Below, one piece after another: positions 33,019-42,283 of a stretch of DNA of 64,000 nt. The position numbers and the translations under genes were made by a program. Location of the stretch: positions 1 through 64,000 of the forward strand of contig NZ_OMPD01000005.1 in the NCBI RefSeq assembly GCF_900312745.1, in the 5' to 3' direction. The stretch comes from Aquimarina sp. AU58 (GTDB lineage Bacteria; Bacteroidota; Bacteroidia; Flavobacteriales; Flavobacteriaceae). Position 1 is the first letter of the stretch; each line of letters starts with the position of its first letter. Under the pieces are notes generated by a model. It was not told where the DNA came from, searched no databases, and worked only from the letters and a program-made list of their open reading frames with translations.

Positions 33019-35394
33019 ATGAAAAGAAAATCAGTACAGTATTTTCTTCTTATTATGATGGTAATAGGAGGATATAATACTTACGGTCAGTCTGATAAAT
33101 CATACCTTATATCAGATAATCAACAAAATTTTATAAATAATCTGATTAACCCAAAAAAAAGTAAGCCTTCAGTAATTAAAATTGCTAATAATCAGTCTTT
33201 TTCTTTTAAACTTAATGTACAAAATCAAACCGATCAGGATCTTACCTTAATAGGTACTGTTAATAATCATTCATTATCTTCATTTTCTTTTACCAAAACG
33301 AACAATTCGTTAAAAGGAAATATCATACTTCATGATTTAAAAAAAGCATATACTTTATATTCTAAATCCAATGGTCAGGTATATGTAAAAGAAGCCGATA
33401 TCAATACAATTCTTTGTGTAGATTTTGAAAAAGCAAATACAAAAGACATTGACCCTGGAACTACATTTTCAAAAGCAGCGCCTCAATTAGAAAGTCTTCC
33501 GGGAGCACCTGGTATTATTTATCTTGATTTTGATGGAGAATTAGTTTCTAACACAAGTTGGCTTGGTGGTGCTACAATTGATGCGCAATCTCCTAATTTC
33601 TCTGACGAAAAAATAATCAAAGTTTGGAAAATCATGGCCGAAGATTTTCGCCCATTTAATCTAAACGTTACTACCAGAAGAGATCTTTTTGATGCAGCTC
33701 CTAAAAATCGTAGAATGATGTGCATTTTTACGACTACAAAAGATGCTGCTCCGGATTCTGGAGGAGTTGCTTACTTAAATTCGTTTTCGTCGAATAGCAA
33801 TAACCCTTGCTGGGTTTATAATTTGGGAACAAGATCTGCTGGTGAGACAGGGTCTCATGAAGTTGGCCACACTTTGGGACTATCACATGATGGTAAACCA
33901 GGTACTACATACTACTCAGGGCATGGAGAATGGAGCCCAATTATGGGATGGAGCGCTAATAAAACATTAGGACATTGGAGTAGCGGAGAATATCCCGATG
34001 CAACAAATACTCAGGATGATATCGCAATCATCTCTAATAATAGAAACGGTGTTGGTTTTCAAAATGATGACCATGGTAATACCTTCAACGAAGCTACAGC
34101 AATTAAAGTAGCTCCTTCTGGAGCAGTAAGTGCCGATCAAAATTTTGGACTAATTAGTACTAGAGAAGATAAAGATGTTTTCTCTTTTGCGGTAGAAACC
34201 GGAAATGTATCCCTGTCTTTTGATCCCGATCCCGATTATCCCAATCTAAACATCCAGGTAAGAATTCTAAATGAACTTGGCCAGGAAGTAGCACTCTCTG
34301 ATCCAAACGGACTTACCGCATCGATTAATCAAAACCTTACAGAAGGAATTTATTATATTGAGATTGATGGTGTAGGTGAAGGAACATTAGCTAATGGATA
34401 TTCTGATTACTCTTCGTTGGGTAATTATTCTATATCGGGTAATTATATACCAGGAGACGATAAACAACCTCCATTATCAGATTTCGAAGCAACTACAAAC
34501 TGTTCGGTAGTAGAATTTCAAAGTACTTCTACCAATAGAATAAGTTCTTATTTATGGAATTTTGGAGATGGTCAAACATCTACAGAACAAAACCCAACAC
34601 ATACTTATACTACTAATGGAAACTATACTGTATCCCTTACGACAACCAATGATTCTGGAAATAATACTAAAGAAAAATCAGATTTTATTTCTATAAATCT
34701 TCCTAATCTCCCGGTTGTAACAAATCAAAATGTTTGTGCCGGAGAATCTGTGACTATAACTATATCAGGAAATAGCGAATATAAGTGGTATACCACTGCA
34801 ACCGGAGGTACCAGTATCGCATCTGGATTATCCTATGGGACTCCAGCACTCGATGCTACTCAGACCTATTACATAGAAGGAGCTATTGGTAACTGTACTA
34901 CAACAACAAGAACAGAAGTAAAAGCAATTGTATCAGAAAATCCAGAAGAACCTGCAATAGCTGTAAATCAAAACCATATGCTATTTGTACCATCTCAATT
35001 TTCTTCTTACCAATGGTATTATAAAGATGAACCTATTGATGATGCTAATCAAGCAGAATATCTACCTACCGAAGTAGGAGAACATATAATAAAGGTATCT
35101 AACGAAGCTGGCTGTAGTATAACTTCTAAAGCATTTGAAGTTGATCAATCCCTACTTAATTTGGGCCAGGAGAATAAAACATTTACCTACTACCCCAACC
35201 CGGTTAATGATGATGAAATATTGCATATAGATGGCATAACAATAAATGATCATTCTGTAAGAATCGTTAACATACAAGGGCAAGTATTAATTGATACTGC
35301 ACCTACTCCCGAAATGGATATATCAGAACTTTCTCATGGGTTATATATCATTTTAATTAACAACAAACCTCTTGGTAAATTTGTAAGACAGTAA
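33019..35394 (+). CDS. T9SS-secreted reprolysin-like zinc metalloprotease with PKD and Ig-like domains
   Basis: 791 residues. Signal peptide (MKRKSVQYFLLIMMVIGGYN, cleavage near YGQ). A propeptide-like region follows to ~155, then the metalloprotease domain (~160-345) with the long zinc motif GSHEVGHTLGLSHDG near 286 and the Met-turn PIMGWSANKT near 312. A pre-peptidase C-terminal-like beta domain (~355-480) comes next. A PKD domain (~490-560, YLWNFGDGQTSTEQNP) and an Ig-like domain (~565-640, YKWYTTATGGTSI) follow. The type A T9SS sorting tail (~720-791) reads YYPNPVNDDEILHI and ends GLYIILIN. It is exported by the Sec pathway and then T9SS, and should degrade extracellular protein. Confidence 0.92.
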   Translation: MKRKSVQYFLLIMMVIGGYNTYGQSDKSYLISDNQQNFINNLINPKKSKPSVIKIANNQSFSFKLNVQNQTDQDLTLIGTVNNHSLSSFSFTKTNNSLKGNIILHDLKKAYTLYSKSNGQVYVKEADINTILCVDFEKANTKDIDPGTTFSKAAPQLESLPGAPGIIYLDFDGELVSNTSWLGGATIDAQSPNFSDEKIIKVWKIMAEDFRPFNLNVTTRRDLFDAAPKNRRMMCIFTTTKDAAPDSGGVAYLNSFSSNSNNPCWVYNLGTRSAGETGSHEVGHTLGLSHDGKPGTTYYSGHGEWSPIMGWSANKTLGHWSSGEYPDATNTQDDIAIISNNRNGVGFQNDDHGNTFNEATAIKVAPSGAVSADQNFGLISTREDKDVFSFAVETGNVSLSFDPDPDYPNLNIQVRILNELGQEVALSDPNGLTASINQNLTEGIYYIEIDGVGEGTLANGYSDYSSLGNYSISGNYIPGDDKQPPLSDFEATTNCSVVEFQSTSTNRISSYLWNFGDGQTSTEQNPTHTYTTNGNYTVSLTTTNDSGNNTKEKSDFISINLPNLPVVTNQNVCAGESVTITISGNSEYKWYTTATGGTSIASGLSYGTPALDATQTYYIEGAIGNCTTTTRTEVKAIVSENPEEPAIAVNQNHMLFVPSQFSSYQWYYKDEPIDDANQAEYLPTEVGEHIIKVSNEAGCSITSKAFEVDQSLLNLGQENKTFTYYPNPVNDDEILHIDGITINDHSVRIVNIQGQVLIDTAPTPEMDISELSHGLYIILINNKPLGKFVRQ

Positions 35395-35416
35395 ACCTAT
35401 AAATAAGAATTATTAA

Positions 35417-35454
35417 AGCATATCTTCCTTAGTTTAGAGGATATGCTTTTTTTG
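35417..35454 (+). terminator. Terminator of the reprolysin gene
   Basis: AGCATATC / GATATGCT stem (35417-35424 and 35440-35447) followed by a seven-base T-run. Confidence 0.75.
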
Positions 35455-35528
35455 TGTAAAAGATCAAAATAATATTTTAACTTTCCATTAATAGATTTTT
35501 GAATATCTTTAGAAGCAAAAATTAAAGC

Positions 35529-36068
35529 TTGAAAAACAGAATAGCATCCTACATTTTTATTTTACTTCCTTTTTTTATTTTTTCTCAACAAAAATCTAAA
35601 GAAGGTAAAATAATAACTGAATATGGCAAAACCTATACAGTTAGCGATCCGGATTTTAAAACCAAAATGCGGCATGATTTAAAAGCTGTATTTGATGTTG
35701 GAAGAACATTTAAAGACAGCTCAAAAGTAAACCCTCTTTTTAATACCGCTGCGAGATATATTAATATGCATGCTGATGCTGATGTGCCACTCGAAAAGTT
35801 AAAGGTTGCATTAGTAATTCATGGTTCGGCAGCAAATGATATCTTAAACAATACAAAGTATAAAGCCAAATACCATATTAACAACCCCAATGCTCCACTT
35901 CTTTCTGCTTTAGCAAAAAAAGGAGTCCAATTAATTTTGTGCGGGCAGACTGCGGCATATCGAAATATTTCTAAAGAAGATGCACTTCCCGAAATACAGA
36001 TTGCATTATCTGCAATGACCGCATTGGTACAACTACAAAACGAAAACTACAGACTTATTAATTTTTAA
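35529..36068 (+). CDS. Exported DsrE family protein
   Basis: 179 residues from TTG 35529; this start gives a complete signal peptide (KNRIASYIFILLPFFIFSQ), so I keep it despite the weak codon. The DsrE/DsrF fold spans ~50-178: KVALVIHGSAANDIL near 97 and GVQLILCGQTAAYRNIS near 140, with the conserved Cys in LCGQT that in DsrE relatives carries persulfide sulfur. The signal peptide separates it from cytoplasmic sulfur relay proteins. It is followed after ~100 bp by an M20 amidohydrolase on the same strand; no sulfur-oxidation genes are nearby, so the physiological role is open. Confidence 0.85.
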   Translation: MKNRIASYIFILLPFFIFSQQKSKEGKIITEYGKTYTVSDPDFKTKMRHDLKAVFDVGRTFKDSSKVNPLFNTAARYINMHADADVPLEKLKVALVIHGSAANDILNNTKYKAKYHINNPNAPLLSALAKKGVQLILCGQTAAYRNISKEDALPEIQIALSAMTALVQLQNENYRLINF

Positions 36069-36169
36069 ACTTAATGAAACTTATATGATTATAACCCCCA
36101 TATCACAACATGATTATTTTAATCGCCTTAGGTTATCTGTGGCCCTCTTTTAAACACTAAAACAAGCGC

Positions 36170-37462
36170 ATGAAAACACAACCATCATCTTTTTTATTTA
36201 TTTTTTTAATGATCTTTTGTTCCATACAAGCACAACAAATTGATCCAGATATTAATACTTCTGCAGAAAAAATAGAATCCAAAGTAATTGAGTGGAGACG
36301 AGATTTCCATCAAAACCCAGAGCTTTCTAATCGAGAATTTGAAACTGCCAAGAAAATTGCAAAACACCTAAAAAGTCTTGGTTTAGAAGTAACCGAAAAT
36401 GTTGCTAAAACTGGTGTAGTAGCTCTTCTTAAAGGAGAAAAAGAAGGCAAAACTGTAGCACTAAGAGCAGATATTGATGCATTACCAGTAACCGAACGAG
36501 TAGATATACCTTTTAAATCTGTTGTAAAGACTACTTTTCTGGACACCGAAGTTGGCGTTAGTCATGCTTGTGGTCATGATACCCATACTTCTATATTAAT
36601 GGGAGTAGCAGAAATCCTAACAAAACATAAAGATAAAATAAATGGTACGGTTAAATTTATATTTCAACCGGCAGAAGAAGGACCACCACCGGGAGAAGAA
36701 GGTGGTGCCAAATTAATGATCAAAGAGGGAGTTTTAAAAAACCCAGATGTAGATGCAATTTTTGGTTTGCATATCAATTCAGGAACAGAAGTTGGAAAAA
36801 TTCGTTACAAACCAGGAGGAACCATGGCTGCAGTAGAACGATTTGTTATCAATGTAAAAGGAAAACAAACACATGGTTCGGCTCCTTGGACAGGAGTAGA
36901 TCCTATCCTGATTTCGGCGAAAATTGTTGATGGTTTACAAACTATTATAAGTAGAGAATCTCCTCTGGTAAATGAAGCTGCAGTAATCACGGTAGGTAAA
37001 ATTACTAGTGGTGTACGATTTAATATTATTCCTGAAAGTGCTGAAATGATCGGTACTGTACGAACTTTAGACCCAAAAATGAGAGCCCTTATTATTCGTC
37101 GTATGAATGAAATGGTGCCTGCTATTGCCAAAGCATATGGTGGCGAAGCTATTATTAAGTTTCAAAATAATACTTCTATAACATACAATGATCCCGAACT
37201 TGTAAAAAAGATGTTACCAACTATTGAAGGTATTGCTGGTAAAGAAAACGTTATCCTATCAAAGGCTACTACAGGAGGAGAAGATTTTTCATATTTTCAG
37301 GAAGTAGTACCAGGATTTTATTTCTTTTTAGGAGGAAAAACACCTGGAACCAATAAAGCAGCTTCTCATCATACACCTGATTTTTTTATAGACGAAAGCG
37401 GGTTACTATTAGGAGTTAAAGTAATGTCACAATTAACTATTGATTATCTTAATGCACAATAG
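36170..37462 (+). CDS. M20D family amidohydrolase (exported)
   Basis: 430 residues. Signal peptide (MKTQPSSFLFIFLMIFCSIQ, cleavage near AQQ). The M20D carboxypeptidase/aminoacylase fold has the family opening WRRDFHQNPELSNREF near residue 45. Metal ligands are SHACGHDTHTSILMG near 135 and PAEEGPPPGEEGGAK near 170. The dimerisation ('lid') domain contains KGKQTHGSAPWTGVDP near 230; the last ligand His is in AASHHTPDF near 405. Relatives are hippurate, indole-acetyl-amino-acid and N-acyl-amino-acid hydrolases. It ends 5 bp before the FMN glutamate-synthase-like gene, so the two are an operon. Confidence 0.92.
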   Translation: MKTQPSSFLFIFLMIFCSIQAQQIDPDINTSAEKIESKVIEWRRDFHQNPELSNREFETAKKIAKHLKSLGLEVTENVAKTGVVALLKGEKEGKTVALRADIDALPVTERVDIPFKSVVKTTFLDTEVGVSHACGHDTHTSILMGVAEILTKHKDKINGTVKFIFQPAEEGPPPGEEGGAKLMIKEGVLKNPDVDAIFGLHINSGTEVGKIRYKPGGTMAAVERFVINVKGKQTHGSAPWTGVDPILISAKIVDGLQTIISRESPLVNEAAVITVGKITSGVRFNIIPESAEMIGTVRTLDPKMRALIIRRMNEMVPAIAKAYGGEAIIKFQNNTSITYNDPELVKKMLPTIEGIAGKENVILSKATTGGEDFSYFQEVVPGFYFFLGGKTPGTNKAASHHTPDFFIDESGLLLGVKVMSQLTIDYLNAQ

Positions 37463-37467
37463 ATAAA

Positions 37468-39030
37468 ATGGAAAGTGTATTTAATTTTTTAGGTTCAATA
37501 TCCTGGTGGATGTGGATCATTATTGCGTTTGTATTAGTTGCAATTCGCGATGTATTTTTTAATAGAAAACATACAGTAAGCCATAATTTCCCTGTTATAG
37601 GTCATCTAAGGTATTTGTTAGAAAGTATAGGTCCAGAGATAAGACAGTATTTTGTTGCTAATAATAGAGAAGAACTTCCATTTAATAGAATTGAAAGAGG
37701 TTGGGTATATGCTTCTTCTAAAAATGAAAACAATTATGAAGGTTTTGGTACAGATAGGGATATTTATTTGCACCAGCATATTTTTGTAAAAAACTGTATG
37801 ATCCCTTATAAGATGGATAAGGATCATCCCAATAGAAAAGATAAATCTTTTCTTCCTTGCGCAAAGGTGATGGGTTTATACAACCAACGAGAAAAGCCTT
37901 ATCGACCTGGGTCTGTTATTAATGTTTCTGCCATGAGTTTCGGATCCCTTTCTGCACGAGCTATAGAGTCTCTAAATATAGGGGTACAAAAAGGAAATGC
38001 CTATCATAATACAGGAGAAGGTGGGCTTTCTCCTTATCATAGTAATGGAGGTGATGTTATTTTTCATTTTGGAACAGGATATTTTGGAGTACGCGATGAG
38101 AATGGTAATTTTTCGATGAAAAAAATAAAAGATCTGGTGACCCGAAATCCTTTTATTCGGGCTATTGAGATCAAATTATCACAGGGAGCAAAACCAGGAA
38201 AAGGAGGTGTACTACCTGGTGCTAAGATTACTCCAGAAATTGCAAAAATAAGAGGTGTAGAAGTAGGTAAAGATGTATTATCTCCTTCTGCACACAAAGC
38301 TTTTTCTGATGTCCCAGAACTATTACAATTTATTGAGGATATTGCCAAAGAGACGGGACTTCCTGTAGGAATTAAAGCTGCAATTGGTAAAACAGAACAG
38401 TGGGAACTTCTTGCAGAACTAATGGTAAAAACCAATAGAGGTCCGGATTTTATTACTATTGATGGCGGTGAAGGTGGTACTGGAGCTGCACCACCAAGCT
38501 TTGCTGATCATGTATCTCTTCCCTGGGTATATGGATTTACAGCGATTTATAAAATTTTTCAAAAACATAATCTTACAGATCGAGTAGTTTTTATTGGTAG
38601 TGGCAAACTAGGTTTTCCTGCAAAAGCAGCAATGGCCTTTGCCATGGGTGTCGATTGCATCAATGTTGCTCGTGAAGCTATGATGAGTATTGGTTGTATC
38701 CAGGCACAAATATGTCATACTAATCGATGTCCCAGCGGAATAGCTACTCAGAGCAAATGGTTACAGAAAGGAATTGATATCCCATTAAAATCTGATCGTT
38801 TGGCACAGTATTTTAAAACATTTAGAAAAGAATTTACAGAGATCACTCATGCTGCTGGATATGAGCATCCTTGTCAGTTTACAATGCAAGATGTGGATCT
38901 TAATGTTGATGATGGTGAACTCACCAAAACATTAGAAGATTCGTTTAAATATGTAAAGACTCCTGTTGAATATACCTGTGTAAAAGATTTAAAAGAATGT
39001 ACATATCTTGGTGGTTTTAACCAAAAATAG
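37468..39030 (+). CDS. Membrane-anchored FMN-binding glutamate-synthase-like protein
   Basis: 520 residues. An N-terminal membrane helix (~12-28, WWMWIIIAFVLVAI) precedes a glutamate synthase central/FMN barrel (~90-470). Seen: INVSAMSFGSLSARAIESL near 150, GEGGLSPYH near 180, ITIDGGEGGTGAAPPSFADH near 330 (FMN and 2-iminoglutarate site), and a Cys-x5-Cys-x4-Cys cluster motif CIQAQICHTNRCPSG near 412, as in the 3Fe-4S site of GltB. It has no glutaminase domain and no GltD partner, so it is not a full GOGAT. Its paralogue family is widespread but uncharacterised. Likely acts with the M20 enzyme upstream in amino-acid or amide nitrogen handling (inference). Confidence 0.88.
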   Translation: MESVFNFLGSISWWMWIIIAFVLVAIRDVFFNRKHTVSHNFPVIGHLRYLLESIGPEIRQYFVANNREELPFNRIERGWVYASSKNENNYEGFGTDRDIYLHQHIFVKNCMIPYKMDKDHPNRKDKSFLPCAKVMGLYNQREKPYRPGSVINVSAMSFGSLSARAIESLNIGVQKGNAYHNTGEGGLSPYHSNGGDVIFHFGTGYFGVRDENGNFSMKKIKDLVTRNPFIRAIEIKLSQGAKPGKGGVLPGAKITPEIAKIRGVEVGKDVLSPSAHKAFSDVPELLQFIEDIAKETGLPVGIKAAIGKTEQWELLAELMVKTNRGPDFITIDGGEGGTGAAPPSFADHVSLPWVYGFTAIYKIFQKHNLTDRVVFIGSGKLGFPAKAAMAFAMGVDCINVAREAMMSIGCIQAQICHTNRCPSGIATQSKWLQKGIDIPLKSDRLAQYFKTFRKEFTEITHAAGYEHPCQFTMQDVDLNVDDGELTKTLEDSFKYVKTPVEYTCVKDLKECTYLGGFNQK

Positions 39031-39080
39031 GGTTCTCTTATCATCTAAACTAATACAAACCAGAAAACAACCTTAAATGA

Positions 39081-40184
39081 TTAACTTACTTTTTTAGCAT
39101 ATGTGCTCATAGTACAGCCATATTCCTCTACAAAGAAATCATCAAGATCATCGGCTTTTAATGCTAGTTCTTTTATTTTTAGTTTAATATCATTTTTGGT
39201 GGCTTCATCCTGAAATATATCAGTGATACTAATTCTATACGATATAAAAATAGTATTCTTATATACTCCTAATGAAAATTGTCCCTGGTCACTAGAAATC
39301 AAATATTCATATAACTTTTCGAGATTTTGCTTAGGTAAATTATTTAAGGGAGATGTTAGATAGAGATACTCTCTATTCATTACAAAAATCCTAATTTGAG
39401 AACTTCCTTGGTGAAATTCCCAAAACTCCTGACCCGTTCTTGTTAAAACAGGATTAATATCTAATTGTTTCAAAGAATCTTCAATAAAGTTTGAAAACTC
39501 ATTGAGTTCTAATTCATCAAATACATCCTTAGATAATGTTGCCCCACAATTATTACAGTAATCTTGTGCGACATATGTGAGACCAGAACAAGATGAGCAC
39601 TGTAGAGAAAACTTAAATTCAGGGTTATTTTCAATACTTTCGATAGCCTGCTCAATTTCAGAAATCGGAATCGCAAATCCCATATTATCTGCATTATTGA
39701 ATTTTGAAGAATTAATACCTGCCAATCTTCCATCTTGTGTCACTAAAGGACCTCCACTATTTCCTGGATTTATAGCTGCATCTGTTTGCACAAAATATCT
39801 CCCATTCATATGTTGCTCGGGGTTCGAAACAATACCTTCTGTTATAGTAAATGGCATTCCAAATGGATACCCAAGAGCAAATACTTTTTCTTGTCTGGCA
39901 AGTTCTAAAGAATTATCTACAGAAAAACCATGATCTATATTCAACTCCCCTTCTACTTTGAGTATTGCAATATCAATATCTGGATTTGTCATAATAACTT
40001 TTGCCAGCATTCTATTATGATGATCATCTTCTACAGCGACCTCTTTACAACCGCTAATAACATGGTGGTTAGTAAGAATAATATTTTTACTTTTTATATA
40101 AAAGCCACTCCCTGTACCTCTTGAGGTAAGTATTTTAAATGTTGCTTCTTTTAAAGAATCTAAATTGCTCATAATTTTTTTCAT
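39081..40184 (-). CDS. Cytoplasmic trypsin-like serine protease with zinc ribbon and YbjN-like domain
   Basis: 367 residues, no signal peptide or membrane helix (starts MKKIMSNLDSL or MSNLDSL). HtrA/S1C-like protease domain at ~5-185: catalytic His in IILTNHHVISG near 38, Asp in PDIDIAILKVEG near 70, Ser in AAINPGNSGGPLVTQDG near 142. Then a Cys4 zinc ribbon (CSSCSGLTY and YCNNCG, ~203-222) and a ~135-residue C-terminal domain whose alternating strands and terminal helices (FWEFHQGSSQIRIFV, GQFSLGVYKNTIFISY) look like the YbjN/CesT chaperone fold. No PDZ domain, unlike DegP. Eight bp downstream of a protein with a similar YbjN-like region; together an uncharacterised two-gene module. Confidence 0.82.
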   Translation of the reverse strand: MKKIMSNLDSLKEATFKILTSRGTGSGFYIKSKNIILTNHHVISGCKEVAVEDDHHNRMLAKVIMTNPDIDIAILKVEGELNIDHGFSVDNSLELARQEKVFALGYPFGMPFTITEGIVSNPEQHMNGRYFVQTDAAINPGNSGGPLVTQDGRLAGINSSKFNNADNMGFAIPISEIEQAIESIENNPEFKFSLQCSSCSGLTYVAQDYCNNCGATLSKDVFDELELNEFSNFIEDSLKQLDINPVLTRTGQEFWEFHQGSSQIRIFVMNREYLYLTSPLNNLPKQNLEKLYEYLISSDQGQFSLGVYKNTIFISYRISITDIFQDEATKNDIKLKIKELALKADDLDDFFVEEYGCTMSTYAKKVS

Positions 40185-40191
40185 TTATAAT

Positions 40192-41349
40192 CTAACCAAA
40201 TAACTTAGAAAAGAATCCTTTCTTAGGAGTCGAAGTTTGTACTGCTTTACCATTTAGAATACTATCCATCCCATTAAACAGTGATGTTGCTGATGCCTCC
40301 CACTCTTTACCGGCTGCATTTTTAAGAGAATTCACCATTTTTAAATTTATATCTTCTGGGATGTTGTTATAGTAATAAAAATCATAAAAAGCAACAAGTA
40401 GTGTTAATGTCGCTGCTGTATATTGTTTATTCTGAATTTCCTTTTTTGCATTTTCATAAGGTCGCTCCCAGCTTTGTTTTATATGTTCTAATTCACTTCG
40501 CATCTTTGTCGGTACGAATGATTCTGAGATATAGAAATCTGCTAAAAGTTCTTCCTTATTTTTATTTTTCAATGTATCCAAAAACTTTTTCCCTCTCTGA
40601 ATTCGATTTTGCATATCATCCTGAGAATACAAATCATTTACTTGATTTTCGATATCTGTTCTCAACTTACCATGAGGAGCCATGAGATAATCTATACGTT
40701 TTAATGTGATATTAATAATATCCCAATTATAGTATCCTACCCTGGTCTGATCAAAGTATTCTATATATTGATCTGCTTCTTTTAAATAAGAATTGATTTT
40801 TTCCCAAATCGTATCCAAAACTTCCTGGCTATAATTCTCAATATGCGGATCATGTAATTGTTCTACATCAAACAAACTAATAAATTCATCATCAAAGTTA
40901 TCTGCATTATGGCATATCTCTTTTAAAACATAATATATTTTTAAAGGCTCACAAAGGTGTAAAGGAGTGCTATATAAAAAATTAAGCTGATCACTATCTA
41001 GCTTGATTTGCGATAAATTAAGGGGAGAAAAATTAACCTCAGCAATTTTTCTATATAGTGGTATTTTTTGATTTTCACCTACTTTTAGAAAAGGTGCTTT
41101 AACATTAAAATGTGTATCTGTAATACTAATTTCTACAATTATAGAGCCATGAGGTATCTTAAAATAGGTTTCATCTGCATTGCCATATTTTTTTCTAATA
41201 TCTAGATCCAGATAATCAAACAAGTTTAAAACAACATCTTTGTATCGTTTTTGATCATATGCTTCCTTGGTGTCATCCCATTTTGAAACCGTAATCTTAG
41301 TGTCTAAAGATGACATAAGGGTCTCGTCAAAACTTAAAGTTTCCTTCAT
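40192..41349 (-). CDS. Uncharacterised partner protein with YbjN-like N-terminal half
   Basis: 385 residues, soluble, acidic, no signal peptide. The N-terminal ~150 residues resemble YbjN/type III chaperone-like domains: YFKIPHGSIIVEISITDTHF, then LYRKIAEVNFSPLNLSQIKL, LNFLYSTPLHLCEP and an acidic helix ending NFDDEFISLFDVEQL. The middle and C-terminal parts are helical (WEKINSYLKEADQYIEYF; IQRGKKFLDTLKNKNKEELL), and the tail ends in a basic patch KKGFFSKLFG. First gene of the pair with the trypsin-like protease 8 bp downstream. I infer a complex between the YbjN-like regions of the two products; catalytic function unknown. Confidence 0.75.
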   Translation of the reverse strand: MKETLSFDETLMSSLDTKITVSKWDDTKEAYDQKRYKDVVLNLFDYLDLDIRKKYGNADETYFKIPHGSIIVEISITDTHFNVKAPFLKVGENQKIPLYRKIAEVNFSPLNLSQIKLDSDQLNFLYSTPLHLCEPLKIYYVLKEICHNADNFDDEFISLFDVEQLHDPHIENYSQEVLDTIWEKINSYLKEADQYIEYFDQTRVGYYNWDIINITLKRIDYLMAPHGKLRTDIENQVNDLYSQDDMQNRIQRGKKFLDTLKNKNKEELLADFYISESFVPTKMRSELEHIKQSWERPYENAKKEIQNKQYTAATLTLLVAFYDFYYYNNIPEDINLKMVNSLKNAAGKEWEASATSLFNGMDSILNGKAVQTSTPKKGFFSKLFG

Positions 41350-41729
41350 AAGAACAGATTAATAATTAATATTTATGTTATTCTCCCATTAGTAAAGAGT
41401 GCAACAAGTCTCTATTTTCTAAGAATTTAAATGTAAACAAAAAAACAAACCTAACAAAAGAGTCATGAAAGCTTTATTTTTTTCTAAAAAGACATTGATA
41501 TACGAAAATTTTTTGTATTCTTTCTTACCGAACGAACTTAGAGTTTATCTTTAGCATACACATCCCTATTTTCAGTGAAAAAATTGCCTTACTACATATT
41601 TGTTTTTAGGAAGTAAAGTGTAAATTTTATGGAAAAAATAAATTTATTGTAAATCTAGATAGATAAATCAAAAAAGTTTGATTTATTTGTCTAGAGATAG
41701 TAATCTACACTTATATTTAATAACAACAT
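41350..41729. other. Divergent intergenic region
   Basis: 380 bp between the protease module (minus) and the membrane protein (plus). It has no ORF of substance. The only strong structure is the hairpin at 41655-41694. Confidence 0.5.
41655..41694 (+). promoter_or_regulatory. Long hairpin in the 5' leader of the membrane protein gene
   Basis: An 18-bp stem (CTAGATAGATAAATCAAA with TTTGATTTATTTGTCTAG, two wobble pairs) and a four-base AAAG loop, ending 35 bp before ATG 41730. No T-run follows, so regulation or mRNA stability is more likely than termination. Confidence 0.5.
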
Positions 41730-42248
41730 ATGGAATCCAAAATAGTTGATCTTCTTTTTAATATTATTCCTGCAGTGATTGTGGGTGTTATTTCATTCTA
41801 TTTTTTTAGTCTTCATACTCGTAATGAAGAAAAACGTCGTAGATTTCTTTTGCATAGAGAACATCAAAAGCAATCGTTACCACTTAGACTTCAAGCATAT
41901 GAACGTATGGTTTTATTTTTAGAAAGAATCTCTCCTGGTAATCTATTAACAAGAATTGCTCCTATTACAGAAGAAAAAAAAGACTATGAATCTTTATTGA
42001 CTCATACGATTGATCAGGAATTTGAACATAATCTTACCCAACAAATCTATGTTTCTGATGAATGTTGGAATACACTTAAGGCTTCTAAAAATGCAACTAT
42101 TGCTTTAATTCGAAAAACTGCATTAAAAGAAGAAGTAGATTCAGCCATTAAAATGAGAGAAGTAATTCTTACAGAACTTATAGAAAAAGGTGCTCCCAGT
42201 GAGACTGCAATTGCAATTATCAAAGAAGAAATTGGCGATTTGTTTTAA
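41730..42248 (+). CDS. Membrane-anchored conserved-type protein, function unknown
   Basis: 172 residues. One N-terminal transmembrane helix (~9-28, FNIIPAVIVGVISFYFFSLH) with a short exterior start, then a basic juxtamembrane RNEEKRRRFLLHREHQ and a fully helical cytoplasmic domain: SLPLRLQAYERMVLFLERIS, then TIDQEFEHNLTQQIYVSDEC and WNTLKASKNATIALI. The pattern looks like a protein family seen throughout flavobacteria, but I know no activity. It stands alone between the divergent protease module and the convergent patatin genes. A stable hairpin forms in its leader. Confidence 0.75.
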   Translation: MESKIVDLLFNIIPAVIVGVISFYFFSLHTRNEEKRRRFLLHREHQKQSLPLRLQAYERMVLFLERISPGNLLTRIAPITEEKKDYESLLTHTIDQEFEHNLTQQIYVSDECWNTLKASKNATIALIRKTALKEEVDSAIKMREVILTELIEKGAPSETAIAIIKEEIGDLF

Positions 42249-42283
42249 AAATTTGTCTTATTTAAGAATCTATTTCAAAAGGA

